Source: Onchocerca volvulus
Taxonomy: Eukaryota; Nematoda; Chromadorea; Rhabditida; Onchocercidae
Direction: 5' to 3'
Length of the DNA: 64,000 bases
Assembly (NCBI GenBank): GCA_000499405.2
Contig: HG738140.1
Location: 1,238,188-1,302,187, forward strand
The position numbers and the translations under genes are program-made. Shown here in pieces: positions 14,522 to 29,100 of the stretch (position 1 is its first letter; every line of letters begins with the position of its first letter). The notes beneath the pieces are model-generated. The model was not told the DNA's origin. It did no database searches and saw nothing but the letters and a program-made list of their open reading frames with translations.

Positions 14522-15529
14522 CGAACATTAAAAATCGTCGTTTTGTTGTTAATTATGAAATTTCGTCGCTAATTATGAAATAATTACGCCGCTAATTTTG
14601 GAATTCCTTCAAATTGGCGCAAATATTAAATAATCTTTAAATCAATATCGAATAATCGAATATGATTTATTAATAATGCATAGGCCATAAAAAACTTTTC
14701 CACAATAAAATTTCAAATCTAAAATCAATTAACAATATGCATTGATTTAACAAAATATAGATAAGACTAACGAAATGATATGAAAAAAATCGAATAATCG
14801 AGGAGATCAAAAAATAAATCATCGAATCGAAAAAATGCATATGTTTCATTTTTCAAATAAAATTGGAAAATTCACGTACAGAAAACTCGAAATAAAATTT
14901 AAAATATATTCCAATGAAAATCTTAATTATTAAATCTAGAAGAATTAAATTTTCTCCTTTCAGTATAGCATTATTGAGGTATTTCAATGAAAATTTTTTA
15001 AATTTAATAAATTTCAAAGAATTAAATTCTTCCTTCTCAATAGCATTCCTGAGTAGTGAAAATCAATAATTCTAGATATATTTTTGCCAAAAAATAAAGA
15101 AAACAAATCAATTATATTTTGATCTTTGCTTTTCAACAGTAAACACGAATACGATAGATAATTTTCTAGCTACTGTAGAAGAGTACGGTAGAAGATTATA
15201 ACATAGGTTTTGTTAGTATAAGATCAATCGGAAGTGAAATAATTCGTTTTCCTTAACAGACAACTAACACACTTCCGAGAAATAATACACTTCTAAAGTT
15301 GAAACTAAGCTCCATTGTCACTATGTCAACATGTAGTGAAGGACAGGTTTGGTTAAGTTTGCTTATCAGAGAAAAAGAAATGTCCTTTTGAAAAAAAAAA
15401 AAAAAACTTCTGCTACAGGTGTGACAAATCAAACAAATTTTCCAAATCAGCAAAAAAATCGAATTATTTTACCGGCAATGTTTAATCAGAATTCTTAGGA
15501 TATTAATTGTTTTTAATTATGAATACAAA

Positions 15530-16160
15530 AGATTATCACTCAGCTGAAAATATCAAGCAACTATCTAATGACAAAGACTTATCAGCATCATTTATCAACT
15601 AGAATAAAAATGAAGCATTTCTGACGCTAAAGCTCATCAATATTAATTGTCAATCAAAAAAAAAAAAAAACCGATCTGTTGGCAAAGTTCATCAAATATT
15701 CTCAGGAAACTATTTTTTCGCTAAATCAATCGGTAGAAAATTGAATTATCTATTGGCAATTTCATCAATATCAGTTATCAGTCAACAGAAAATCGAATTA
15801 TCTATTGGCCAAGCTCAACTATTACAGTTATCAATTAATAGGAAATCAAATTCTTTTACCACTAAGGTCCACCAATTATTAGTTATCAATTAGCAAAAAA
15901 TCAAATTATCTACCGATAAGATTTATCAATATTAGAATTATCAATTATAAAGCATTGTTATCAAGCAGAAAATTGAATTATCAATCCGGTAAAATTCATT
16001 AACATCCTCAAAAACATTCATTTTTCTTAATTATGAATACAAACAATTATCAACTAAGATGGAAAATCAAATTATCAACTGAAAAAAGCTTATCAATATT
16101 AGTTATATCAATCGGTAGAGTATCGAATTATCCATTCGGCAAGATTCATCATTTATCCAT
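15530..16160. repeat. Degenerate tandem repeat, roughly 60-base unit
   Basis: Repeated phrases such as 'gaattatctattggcaa' plus 'ttcatcaatatcagttatca' and 'aatcgaattatc' recur about every 50-70 bases. Copies are diverged and unit length varies, so this is an old minisatellite. No coding potential. Confidence 0.6.
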
Positions 16161-16202
16161 GATATAGTAATAAGCAAATATGATATGTCCTAATTCGATC
16201 TG

Positions 16203-16224
16203 TCGGTCGGTCGGTCGGTCGGTC
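16203..16224. repeat. TCGG tetranucleotide microsatellite
   Basis: Five and a half perfect TCGG units, followed by imperfect ones to about 16240. It is the most GC-rich simple repeat in this gap. Confidence 0.85.
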
Positions 16225-16368
16225 AATCGGTCGATCGGTTGATTGCTCATAAAACAGTTCCCGGGGATTGGCATCAAACTCTTCGAAAATGTGTATGCTC
16301 GATTGAAATGAAAAGGAGAAATGGAGCTGGCTGATATATATGTAACTACGCCTTTCTACTCATCTCTG

Positions 16369-16480
16369 TATGTGTGTATGTGTATGTATGTGTATGTATG
16401 TATGTGTGTGCATGTGTGTCTGTTGTGTGTGTATATGGGTGTGCATGTGTATGTATGTGAATGTATGTGAGTGTATTGGT
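16369..16480. repeat. TG/TATG-rich microsatellite
   Basis: Alternating tgtg and tatg units. The cysteine-valine-methionine-rich frame across it is a translation artefact of the repeat. Confidence 0.8.
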
Positions 16481-16779
16481 CTGTTTATTGCTATACTGTG
16501 TGTCTGTTTGTCTCATTTTAATGTATATTTAAAAAAAAAGACATTCCATTTAAAAATAAAAAAAAAGAAAAAAAAAATTTTTTTTTTGAACATAAAAGCT
16601 TATTTACTTTAAAAGTTTTCTGTTTTCTTCCTTTTTTTTTTTTGTTTGTTCTTAGCCATCAGTCCTAACCCCATTTCATGCCAAATGTACTTTATTACTA
16701 TTGCCAAATAGAAATGGCCTAGTAAGCAGAAATGGCCCAGCAAGCTTCAAAATATATTTTAGGCATTTTTATCAGACTT

Positions 16780-17430
16780 TTTCGGATCCCTTCAATTTTC
16801 GATGCTACGATGGAATTATAGCGATAAAAATGGAACAAGAAGAATACTGGAATTGATATATTTTCGAAATTCTAAAATATCCAGAAATCCAAGTACTTCT
16901 AAAAAGAAATGAAATAGGCTAATAATTCGAGATGTTCAATTGTAAATATAAAATTATTGCGAACAAACGGAACAAAAAGAATACTGAATGATATGCTTCC
17001 GGAATACCACAATTCTGAAATGCAATAATTCTCGAAATGAATGACTAATAATTCGCGATATCTTATTGTCGATATGAAATTTTCTCTTGAAATGATGACA
17101 GATTTCCGGAAAACAGAATCTTGAAAAGTTCATTAATTCCCGAAGTGAATTCACTAATAATTCGAGATGTGATATTGTGGATTTGAAATTACGGAGAAAA
17201 AGTGGAAAAAGAAAAAAAATACCGGAATGATATATTTCCAGAATATCAGGAGCTAATTCCCGAAATAAACGGCTAACAATTCCGGATAGTACCATTAAGC
17301 TCGACATATTGGAGCATACAAAGTTTACCAATCATCCGAATGATACGTTTCCGGAATATTAAAAAAAAAAAATCTTGAAATACAATAATTTCCCGAAATG
17401 AACAATCAATAATTCGGGATGTTATTATCA
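16780..17430. repeat. Degenerate tandem repeat, roughly 120-130-base unit
   Basis: Units carry, in order, a 'gaatgatatatttccggaat' segment, 'aataattcccgaaatgaa', 'ctaataattcgagatg' and a 'tattgtcgatatgaaatt' segment. About four to five diverged copies are visible. A 125-codon minus-strand open frame across the array appears to be a by-product. Confidence 0.55.
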
Positions 17431-20180
17431 TTAATCATTTAGATTACGAATCTATTATCAAATGTTCCGAGATGACTAAAGATCGAGAAAGGAATCACTT
17501 TTTTTTTCTTGTAAAACTTAACGAAAATATTTATTGATCAAATTTTGGAATTTTTGAAAAATTCAAATTATATATGAAATATACATTTCGATCAATAAAG
17601 ATATTTATAATAATTATTGTCAATATTTCTTTATTTAATTACTAAATCAATATTCATTCATATATTTGTTTACTCATCTCAGATGAATCGCTGATTTCAA
17701 TACCTTCAAATTTAATTTACATATTCATACATTTAGCCTATTGATAAAAAATGCCGACCGCCAATTGAATCGTATAAACATCCAATTAACATACTGTTGA
17801 AATTAAATTAATGGTTTGTTTATAATTTCGCACGTCGTACTAATTATTTGTTTATAAATTTACCTTTTATTTATCTACAAAGACAGACATACAATTTATA
17901 CATTAATGCTAAAATATTAATTGAGCGTTAAATGATAAAAAATTCGTTCAAACTTTCTTTTTTTTTTGAACATTTTATACATAACAAAGATTATTCTTAA
18001 CAATAACTCTATGTTATAGAAATATTTTGGAGACAAATATGACAAGAATTGTTTACTTTTATGACCAAACATACATCTAGCAAAAATGTCAACGATTTTT
18101 TATTTTTTTTCTCCCGAGAGAACAATGATTATTGTTAGAAGTGATCTTATCATTTTCTAATTTCATTTTGCTTTTACTCTTTTAATTTTTCATATCATTT
18201 TCAAGGAAATTCTTAGCTATTTTTACATGCAAATATTTCGAATTGTAAGTAATTTCTTCTAGAAATTATGAAGATATCGAAGATTTTTCTAGCAAATAAT
18301 TTAACTCGAAAAATTTCAATTAGAGAAGTTTAAATTTAAAATTTTGATTCATATTTATCACTAATCTATTTGATGATATCTCTGATAAATTTCATATTTT
18401 TATTTGCCAAAATTGATAAATCCATCTGCAGAAATCAAAGATCGAATTAATATGATGATTAAATGATGGATGAAATTCGAGATTTACTTTCCTCATATCT
18501 GCGATTAAAACATAATGAAAGAGCTAAAATGTGATGTAATTTGATGCATTGGCAGATTTGACCCAATTGAAAAAAAAAAAATCGATCAACAAAAAAGGGC
18601 ACAGATCAAAGGTTAAATTTTTGGGATTAAATTTGCTAAATTAGGCAAAGATGCTATGCAACAAATTATGTGAATTCTCCAAATTACTTTTTTTTTTTCG
18701 CAAATGTACTTTAAATAATCTTAATAATCTTAAATCTTAATAATCTTTTTTGCAATAAACGTACCTTAAATTGATTTTACGATTTTGCAATCGCAAAAAT
18801 TTATAGTGATAATGAATTTCTTGCGATAATGAATGATAAACAGTAGTAGAAATGGAGAATTCTATTCCCGAAATTTTTAAAAAGATATTTCGAGCATAAA
18901 AATAATTTTATTGATTGATTTTCATTAAAAAATTATGAAACATTATATATTCCAAATATGAATCAAATTATCGAATAATTTTAACGAAATGCTTGAAAAT
19001 TTCGAAATTGATTTTCATTCATATATTTTCAAATTACAAGTACAAATTAATTCGATATTTTTTAAACATTAAACATTTATTCTTCAGAATTTTGTTATGG
19101 TTTTGAAAAATGGAAGAAAAACCAATAAAAACAATTTCTGAAAATCAAAAGTTTGAGGTATTGTCGGTGATAACATCTGATAAGAAATTATGGTTCAAAG
19201 TTATCAGAATTAAAACAAATCGTTCATAAAGAAAAAAATGAGTTAAAAACGAATTTATTTATGACCAAATTTTCAAAATTTCAATAATTTTACCTTTAAA
19301 TGAATTATTTCATTTCCATTTCCAATATAATAGTAAGAATTAATTTGAGAATTGAGTGTTATTTAAAATTAAAGAAGAAAATTGATTGATAATCATCCGC
19401 AATATGTAAACAGTATTTGATGTGTAAGTATATATTATTTCGATAGAATTAATGGAAATAATAGCAATGATGACAGTAGCAATATCAATAATAATAATTA
19501 TTATTATTATTATAATTATAGTGACGGTATTAATAATAATGACAATAATAATAATTAATAATAGTAATAACGATAATGATAATTATACAAATAATATTGA
19601 TTGCCTTTGGAAGTGTTTACCAAGAATCGAGAAAAATGATAAAATATCTCCCTTTATAAAATCATTTGCAATTTTCATAATTGTATTAAAGGAAAAAATG
19701 TGAAAATTTCTGATTTTATTCAATATATATCTTTTCAATAACTGTTTATCAATGATAAAATATATAATGATAGGCAAAAAATTGAAAAAGATTTTTTAAA
19801 ATTTATTCATCAAATTTCTTTACAAGAAGAGGAAATTAAGAATTCTTTGAGATAAAATGTATGAACTGTTCAACAGCTTCAATTTCTAATAAATTTGTTT
19901 TTTTTCTTTTTTTTTTTAATTGAAAATTATAAATTATTATTGAAATATATTACAAGATGTGAAATTTTTTCAAACTTGTCCTCAAAATTTTCGTAATTTT
20001 CGAAAAATTTTTTAAAATATTTTCTTTTTTTTTTTTTTTGCTTATTTTGAAATTGAAGCCATGTGTATACGCTCAAATTTTGATGTAAAAGAGAAACAAA
20101 AAGAAAAGTTGATAAAAAAAAAAGTTTAGACAATGGAAGAAATTGCAAAACAGTGGTTGATAGGGTAAAGTTAAAAATGG

Positions 20181-23100
20181 TTATTGGTTGGTACTACTGA
20201 TGATGGTACTTTCTTGTACGATCATTGAATTGAATTCAGAAATCGAAGCTTCGATGACGGAAAGTGATGATAGTGATGACGATCGTCGAAGAATAGATTC
20301 TCGACTGTCGAGATTCTCGAGTTGTTCTTCTGTTGCTCCTCCTCTCGATATTTCATCAGATGCTCCTCCTTCAGTTTCATAATTTGGTGTAATTTCATCT
20401 GAAACAAAAGAAAGAAAAAATTGCCATTAATATCGATTTAACTATTAATTTTTCTTTTTTTTAAGTACCTTTAACAAAGTTCGAAAATTTTTTTTAAATG
20501 ATTTATTATTCATTAAATGATTTTTTTTGCTAATTTGTCGTTAAATTTTTCAAACTTTCAAATCTATGTTGCAAAGTTTAAGTTAAAAAAAAAAAAGAAA
20601 AAAGGGGATAATTTGGGTGATTAAAAAATGAACGGTAAGAAATCCTTTTTCTTTTTTTTTTAGTTTTATTCATCCAGCTTTTTTCCGAAAAGTAATTTTA
20701 AAATAATGAATTTAAAATTCCTATTCTGAGACATTAAAATGATGGCTAGAAAATTGACGAACTATATTAAAAAGCATTTCTAGATATCAAAATGTTAGGG
20801 ACATTTCAAATGTAGCGATACAATTGAAAAATTAATTCTTTAAATTCGGATTAAACTAATGTTGTTAAAATGAAAATGGGAAAATTATCAAATATATGAA
20901 TATTGTATTTCTTGAAAAAAAAAAAATTGAAACGTGTAATTATTTTTGAATTTTATAAGCTGGAATTTATTATCGATATAAATAATAGCTTCGTAATAAA
21001 GTTCAGTTTACGATTCAATAAAGACTTAGATAATGAGCATCTAAGCAAGACATTTTGACTCCTAAAAAAAGATTTATTACTCATATTTTAATGAGTAATA
21101 AATCTTTTTTTTTGAGAATCTGATCACCAACAGATTTAGATTTGCATAAGTTTTTTAGTTTCCTAAATAAATAAAGCAGTACTTTTTTTTTTGTTTCACT
21201 TTTATTGCGGTAAATGATATCTTAATTGAAAATTTCTGCATAATATGGAAAATAAATATTTGAAAATTAGAAAACTCAAGATAAAAATGAATAGAAATAG
21301 TCGAAAAATAAATATGTTATTACATATCATTACATATGTTACAATATTACTATACATGTAAGAAATTATTTTCTCAAAAAGTTTTTCAGAAACTTTTTTT
21401 CGATAATTGAAAAAAAAATCTTTAAAAAAATTTTTCCAATTTGGAGACATTACTCAACACTCCTTTAAATTTGATTTTACGACTGATTACTTCTGCTAAT
21501 TTGATTCCAAATTCTATGATTAATTCTTGTAAACGAGAGAAACAGGATGCTAAGACAAATTTAAAATAGAACAACGGAATTTAAAAATTTTCTCATTCTT
21601 TCTCAAATGATGTCGGAATAAAAATCAAAAAAAAAAAAAGACGGTTCCCATTTCCCAATGCCATTTTATTGCAAATTAATTAAAATTAATTAAATATGTT
21701 CGAAATTACCAAGAGAGTAATCTCTTTTAATTAGGAACTATATATTTTGATCGCAACACCTCTACAATCTTGAATTTCAATTCCACGATTGATAATGATA
21801 AATGATAGTTTTGTAACACTTATATAATTTAAATAGCTGGAGCCGACCTATAAATAAAAATGCAAATGTTTGTTTGTTCAAAATCTTAAATCTCCGAAAG
21901 TTCTTAAATGCGCGCCTTATCTACATAAAAACACGGCCTATTCGAATGCAACGTTATATCAAAATTTCAAATCACTCGAAGAACATGAAACGTTGTGCGG
22001 AAATGAACAACGAACATTTACATTTTTATTTACATAGAATAGAAATAGATTTCATCATATTATTTTTAAACTATCTTCGGGAGTGTCATTCCAATTTATT
22101 CCATTTTATCTTCAAACTGTTAAAATTTTATTCTGTATTATTATATCATTATGATCTATTAGTCCTAACCTATTGCATGAAATTGGAAACTCATTTCCTT
22201 TTCGACAGTCTACTTCATTTTAATTTATAATATAAAGCTATTTTATGAAATGAAGCATACTTGAAAACCGGAAATTTTAAAGAGGTAAAATGGTAGGAGA
22301 GAAAGAGGGAAAGAGAAAGATTAGGAAGGATTGGTTTTAAAAGAGATTTATAAAAGGACAAACACACTTCAATGCACTTTGTCGGTAAGCAACCTTGAAG
22401 CTAAAGCTAATTTTAAAAATTTGATAAATAATCTAAATTTTTGGCAAAATGGCCTCATTCGTAGCATTTCGAAATCAAATATTATTGAATTATTCACTGA
22501 CAATTCGTACCATATAATGCATATATGCAAATGCGAAATGTATGGAAATAAAATTTAAATTTCATAAATTGAATAAGCAAGCTGATCTTTCACTCTTTCT
22601 TTTTCTTTTTAATTGTAAAGATAAACAAATAACCATTTAAAATAATTCTCATCTAGATTTAGAATAAGATTAATTCCAGGATATTCTCGAGTATCATTAA
22701 TTGAAATCTATGTAGCATTCATTGTCTTAGAACTTGGTACATTAATTAATCATTAATAAAGTCTGAAAGATATGAATTTTGAATTTCACGAATTCGCCAA
22801 ACAAATTGTTCTTTCTCCCGCTTTTAAATTGTAAAGATAAACAAATCATTTATGCATTTCATATCGAGATTGTTGTATTTAGAGAAAGATTAATTCCAGG
22901 ATATTTTAGAATATTATTAGTTAAAGTATCGTAACATTCTCCTAAATTTCACATATTAATTAATCATTAATTAGATCTAGAAGATGCCCATCTGTGTGAT
23001 TCGTCTTTCTTTTCAAACTTCTCTAAATGCTTAAAAAAAAAACTTTGTATATACAGATAGAAAATGAATTTTATCGTTTTAATCACGCAAATGCAAAAAT

Positions 23101-26100
23101 TTGTTATTGATTTCTTTTTTTTTTTTTTCGAAGAAAATAATGACTACTTTCAAATGATTTACAATTATCAATTCACATTTGTGGAAAAATGTTTTACACA
23201 AATTGAGATTAGTGGTGAATTCCTAGAGCTTAAAAAGATAAATTTGAAAGAAACGAGACATCTTTTGAGAAGTTGATCATAAGAGATACTTAAAAAGAAA
23301 GTTGAATGAAACAGGAAAATGGAATAAAATCACTAAATCGAATGAAAAATGGATGAGAAATTTCTGCTTTGTCTTGAATAAAAATCGGAATGATTTTTTT
23401 TTTTTTTTTTTTTTGATCATTAAACTGATTCAACCAAATTTTTTTTTTTCAAAAAGTCATTGCAAATATCTCATATAATCATCAATGGCAAAGAAAAAAA
23501 ATTTTTTTTTAAATTTTAACTGAGAAGATCAAAAAAATGAGTAAGAATTGGTTCATAACAAGTGAGTTTTGAAAATTTTTTAAGATTTGAAGTGGAAATG
23601 GAATGAAATATTTGAGATTTATAACAGACTGTTCGAATATTTCTGAAAAAAAAAAAAAAAAAACCCTAAAAATCATTCAGTCATTAGCGAGAATGCATCA
23701 TAAACCTTACAAAGAAAAATTGTTTTTAATCAGAATTTTAGATCAAACATTGTTTTCATTTTTGTCATTTCTTTATCAGAAAAACTATCTATGGATTTCG
23801 TTTTTACTATTTTAAAACTATCTTGTCTAATTCTATTGAGCTGATAAGAAGAAAAGACAGAATAATTATCTTATCTGTTATGATTATTAAAATCGAAAGT
23901 ATCGATGATACCTGTTCGATTCTAGTTCAAAGTTAAATATAATAGAAAAGATCAGAAAAGGAATGCCAAAATACAATGCAAATATTTAATTTTCATCAAA
24001 TCAATCATCAATTCGAAAGGAATTTAATGCAATGAAAACAAAAAGAAAAGTTACATTTAAGCAAATGAAATATTAAAGAAAAAAATTTCATAAAACAAAA
24101 TTAAATATTTCGAGCAGTAAAAGAAGAGATGCAATAAAAAATTAAATACCAAAAAAAAATTTTAATTATCAGTTAAGTTAAAAACTGAAAAATCTATAAT
24201 GAATTTTTGATTAATACTGAATTCGCTTCTTGCTTTGTTGTCAAAATTTTGAAGAAGAAAAGATCATTTGTTCATCAATCTGATAAACCGTCCAACAATC
24301 TTCGAGAAATGAATGAAAGATTATAAAGATGATAAATATATGAATTGGTGAATGAGTAGTATCTATCGGGGGAAATGAGACAATTCAATATCCTTCCGAT
24401 GGATTCTGAAAGGACAAAAGCGAATTGGATAGAAGGAAAGATCGATCCATCTGGTGAAATGTAATGAACCAAAATGGATCTTTTTTCCCTTTTCGAACAA
24501 TGAAAATATTTTATGATTGATGGATGAGTGAAAGAATCGAAGAAGGGAAGGATGGAATGAAATGAAAAAATGGCAATATTGTTCGAAAGTTGTCGAAAAA
24601 TTGAACGGAAGACAATTTTACTGATTTTTTTTTAACCAAAAACAGAATGTCTCAAGTGATTATTAGCTATGATTCTAAAACAAAAAACTTACTGATCTTA
24701 TTTTTACTTTTTGGTTTTTGATCAGGAAATTCTTCTTCGTTTATTTTATCATCTATTCTCAAGTAATTAACCTTGGTCTTCCTCTCCAGATAGGGCAATT
24801 TTAAAAGAATAAAATGGAAAGAAAGTAAAATGGGATGAAATTTTGATCAATTTTTAAAAGAATATTCTTCGAATGGCCGCATCATTTCCTTCAGTTTTAT
24901 TAGGCTTAATTTATTATGTTACACCATATATTACCCTTCCCTCCTAGTTGACCTTTAAAAGGATTATACCGAGGTCAACTTTGTTTTGCTGCTGTTATAA
25001 TTGGAATGTGGAAAATTTGTTTTACAGAAATTATGCAAAAATTCGGTTGAAAGTATTTTAAAACTTTTTTTTTTCTGTTTAAATAATTCAATTTGAATTT
25101 GGAATCAATTTCTTTCATGCACTCAGAAATTGAAAAAGAAGAAGAACTAATCAAATACTATCGTAAATTATTATGCTGGGAGAGTAAAGAATTAAAATTA
25201 TATTACCGAAATATCGAAATGCTGAAAAAATCTGCTTGATCTATCACACTTTAAAAATATGAAATGTCTTGGTAAATAAGCTTCATCGATTTAACTTTTA
25301 AATTTCAAATAATGAATATCACGACTATAATCTCAATTTCTTATTATTCAATAAATTTTCAAACAATTGAAAAAAAGAAAAATCCTTAAAAAATAATCAA
25401 TAAATCCATTTTTGAACATAGTAAAATCTTTAAAGCTTATAAGAATTCTTTTATTGTTTCATTTCGAATTTCGGTGCAAGATTATTTATCAAAATTTTGA
25501 AATCATTAATAATTCTTAGCTTCCTAAAATGAGGAAGACATTTGTCATCAAAATGAGTCAGCGTCTCCTTTCGTTAAAAATGAGTCAGCGTCTCCTTTTG
25601 TCACCAATAAACAATAAATGATGCAATATCAGATATATTTCAAGGATATATGTATATTTTGCATTTTATGCTTGCAATCTAATTGCAATAAATCATCGAT
25701 TAGCAAATATCGAAGAAACATGACATTTCAAATGAGATCGATCGATAATTTGTTACGACAACAGCAACATCTGCAGCATCACTTCTTAATAAGCTCATCC
25801 AAAATTACATTTTCCATATAATCTGCTAATCCCTTCAATACTTTTACATACAATGGACAAAATTGATTAATCAAAATTTTTGGAAAACTTTTAATCTTTG
25901 TGGAAAAGAATTTGAACTTTTTAAAAAGTTTCGAGTAATATGCTTGAAATTGAATTTAATTGCAAATATGAATTAAGAAATTGGTTAATTAATTTTTGAA
26001 AATTTTTGATCTTCATGAAGAGAATTTAAATTTTCTAAAAAATTTTGAATAATGTACTTAAAATTGAATCCAGTCGTAAATACGAATTTGAAAATTGGTT

Positions 26101-29100
26101 AATTATAGCTATCTCTTCCATCTAATCTATAATTTTAATACTTCTTGTATAATCTTTTATAATGGTTTATATGTCACTGAAATCGAGTCATTGTTATGAA
26201 ACGGAATTTTTCGATTTCTGTTTTTGGTTAATTTGTGGATAAGACTAAATGATTAAGCCTAAGCCATCATGACTGTCCAATAGACTGGGCTCAGATGGTC
26301 ATTTTCTAAAAAGACATAATATAAAAGCAGCTAATTGTTGGTCCTTATTCTATGAACTCATAAAACACATAAAAGTCCAGAAAAATTCTATTACTGTTAA
26401 TATAATTGAAGAAATTTGTGGATTTCAAAACCAGAGAAAAAATCGTATTGAATATTTCTACCAAATATTTCAATGAATCGATTACATTTCTAATCAAAAA
26501 AATAAATAAATAAAACAATACGATGTTAAATGAAAAATAGATCGAAAAACTTGATTTTTTCTCATGAAATATCACAAATCTTGACAAAAAAATTAAATTG
26601 AATAATTACGGTGAACTTGTCAAACCAAAAATATATATGGAAAGGGATAAATAGGATAAGATGTCTGATTCGTACTAAATAATTTGTCGCTTTCTTGGTT
26701 AATCAAATTTATCTACTTACTTTCCGATTCCAGAATAATAATTATTTTTATATCAAGCAAAGAATGTGTCCAAATTGAATTTGCAAATGTGTTTCTCCTA
26801 GGAAATACGCAAATGAACTGAATAAATATTTTCCGATGATTATAAAATTTGAATTGTTCGACTTTACACTTGTATATATATCTCTGTACTAGCTGGACCG
26901 GCCCGGCCACACGATATATAAGGGGCCGGCCACGTTTCGCTTGGCTCGCTCCAGCTAATATATAAGTAAAAATATAAATGCTCGTTTGTTCAAAATCTTA
27001 AATCTCCGAAATTTCTTAAACAAGCGCCTATTCAAATTCAAATACAATGGTGTTTTAAAATTTCAAATCAATCGGTGAAGAAGTTGAAATGTTGTATGGC
27101 AAGTAACAACGAACATCTACATTTTTATTTATATCAGATATTTTGTTTATATTCCTAATTTCTTGATTAATTCTGCTACTTAATTCTTTCCAATAATGAC
27201 AATTAATTATGATAAGAGCGTTTCATTAAACTTTTCATTGCATTAGACTGATTATTATTATTTTCGCTATCATTATTAAATTCATTATCTTTATTATCTT
27301 ACCATTATTTTATCACTATATCATTATTATTATTATCACTCCAACTACTATTTTTATTATTATTGTAATAACAATAACTTTATAATAATTATTATTGAAT
27401 TTTTATCTATATGGAATATGAAATAACAATGTTTTGATGATGTTATATTTCGGAAATTACCAGCCGCTAGTTTGCAGAATACATATTTGTTTGAAGAAAT
27501 AAATATCTGTCACTATTGTTTTTCTTATCCTTTATCATTTATCATTTCACTACTGCTTTCATCAAAACTTTCGTCATTTATCAAGTTTTGGCATTTTATC
27601 ATTTACAATGTTACTACTATTTTCATCACTTTATCATTTATCATCTACTATTGCCACACTATGATCATTAATCAATCCTTCTATGATTATTTAATTTTCT
27701 GTTGTTGGGCTTGATTTTAAAAGCCAAGCAAGATATGATACACGAAGAGGCCAACAAAAGAAAGCTAATCAATCGGCCAAGGAGAATAAAAATTTGGGAA
27801 AAAGCTAATTTAACAATGATGAGAACAAAAATGGATATTTTGATGAAATTTGAAAAAAAAAAAAAAAAAAGAAAAAACTGCTGATTTGAAAAAAGGAAAG
27901 GAAAGAAGAAAGTCGGACAAAAGAATTGTGATCATAGAAGAGAGCATTAGTAATGAGCTTTAAAAATTCATTTAAATTTTTTCTGTTTCTTTGTTTAAAA
28001 CTAGCTGTCATTGTTACTGTAATAGTATTGTTAAAAATGTTTGCAAAATTATTTTAAATAAATTGAATAAGATCAACAAAAAAAAAAAAAAAAACGAAAA
28101 AAGAACCATTCAATCGTCTTCGAAGTTGCTCCATTTTATGGCAATAACGTTGATCACAACTTGGCCGATATTCCTCTATTATCCAATTTTGATTATTAAC
28201 CCACAAATGATATAAATATCTTATTAAGCTAGTATCTGTCTGAAAAAAAAAGTTTGTCTGTAATTTAAATTTGAAAAAAAATTATCTGAAAAATTTTATT
28301 TATTTATTTCTTTTTGAAAAAAAAAAATCTGCCAAAAAACTAATTTATTTGAAGTGTAAATTTTTAAAAAAATTTTCTGAAAGAAAGTTTAGACTTTGAA
28401 AACAATATTTGAAAAATTATTATTTGTTTGAAAGGAAGTTTATTTTAAGTGTAAATTTTTAAGCCTAGTTAAAGACAAATCCGCCAAAAAAAGTTATCTG
28501 AAAGAAAGTTTGTCTGAAGTGTAAATTTAAAAAAAAAAAAAAAAAAAAGAAAAAAACATTTGAAAAAGTGTATTTGTGTAGAAAAAAAAAATGTTTATTT
28601 GATGTGTAGAATTTCAGAAAATTATCTGAAAAAGTTTGTCTGAAATGTAGACTTTAAAAAAATATTTGAAAAATGAGTATTTATCCGGAAAAAGAGGCTT
28701 GAATGAAGTGTAAATTTTTTTAAAAACTTCTCGAACTTTAAATGATCGTTCACGTAAATTTATTTATTGCCAACAATCTACCGATTTTTGTTCGTAACAT
28801 AAAAACTCAAATCTGCTTTGTTCCGAATGAACAATAATGTCGAAAAATGAATATCCAAATTAGATGAAAAAATAAATAGCGGAAAAGAAAAACCCTTTCT
28901 TTCTCTTTTGTTTTCTAATCAGAAGTTTCCGGTCAAAGGTTATAATGCATCCAATATTAGGAAAAAGAATAATGCTATAGATAATCCATTTTTCAAATAT
29001 TTATATTTCATATATTTCCATCTTTAAATACTTCGTTTATTGTGAAATTTAATTCTCGATATTTTAGAAAAGTCAAAAATAATAGATGAAATGACTTGCC

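Larger units (their letters stand above)
14522..20180. other. Gene-poor repeat-rich region
   Basis: Between the ras-1 start and the last exon of the MARCH gene I find no exon with splice support. It contains two degenerate tandem arrays, a TCGG and a TG-rich microsatellite, and an ATT/ATA-rich tract near 19.45-19.6 kb; most apparent frames are low-complexity or fall in these arrays. The ras-1 promoter should lie at its left edge. Confidence 0.5.

Noticed and set aside
16370..16612. Cys/Val/Met-rich plus-strand frame
   Set aside because: Translation of a TG/TATG microsatellite followed by A-runs.
16954..17331. 125-codon minus-strand open frame
   Set aside because: It lies wholly inside a degenerate tandem array, and its content reflects the repeat; no splice context or recognisable motif.
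19452..19703. Isoleucine-rich plus-strand frame
   Set aside because: Translation of an ATT/ATA simple repeat.
20188..20407. Two frames on opposite strands over the MARCH last exon
   Set aside because: The frame that joins in phase to the exon at 24693 is a third one, giving an acidic Ser-rich tail; the other two are shadows.
21874..22230. 118-codon plus-strand open frame
   Set aside because: Its first half is the dispersed repeat shared with 26.9 kb; the rest has no family signature, and it lies in a MARCH intron on the opposite strand.
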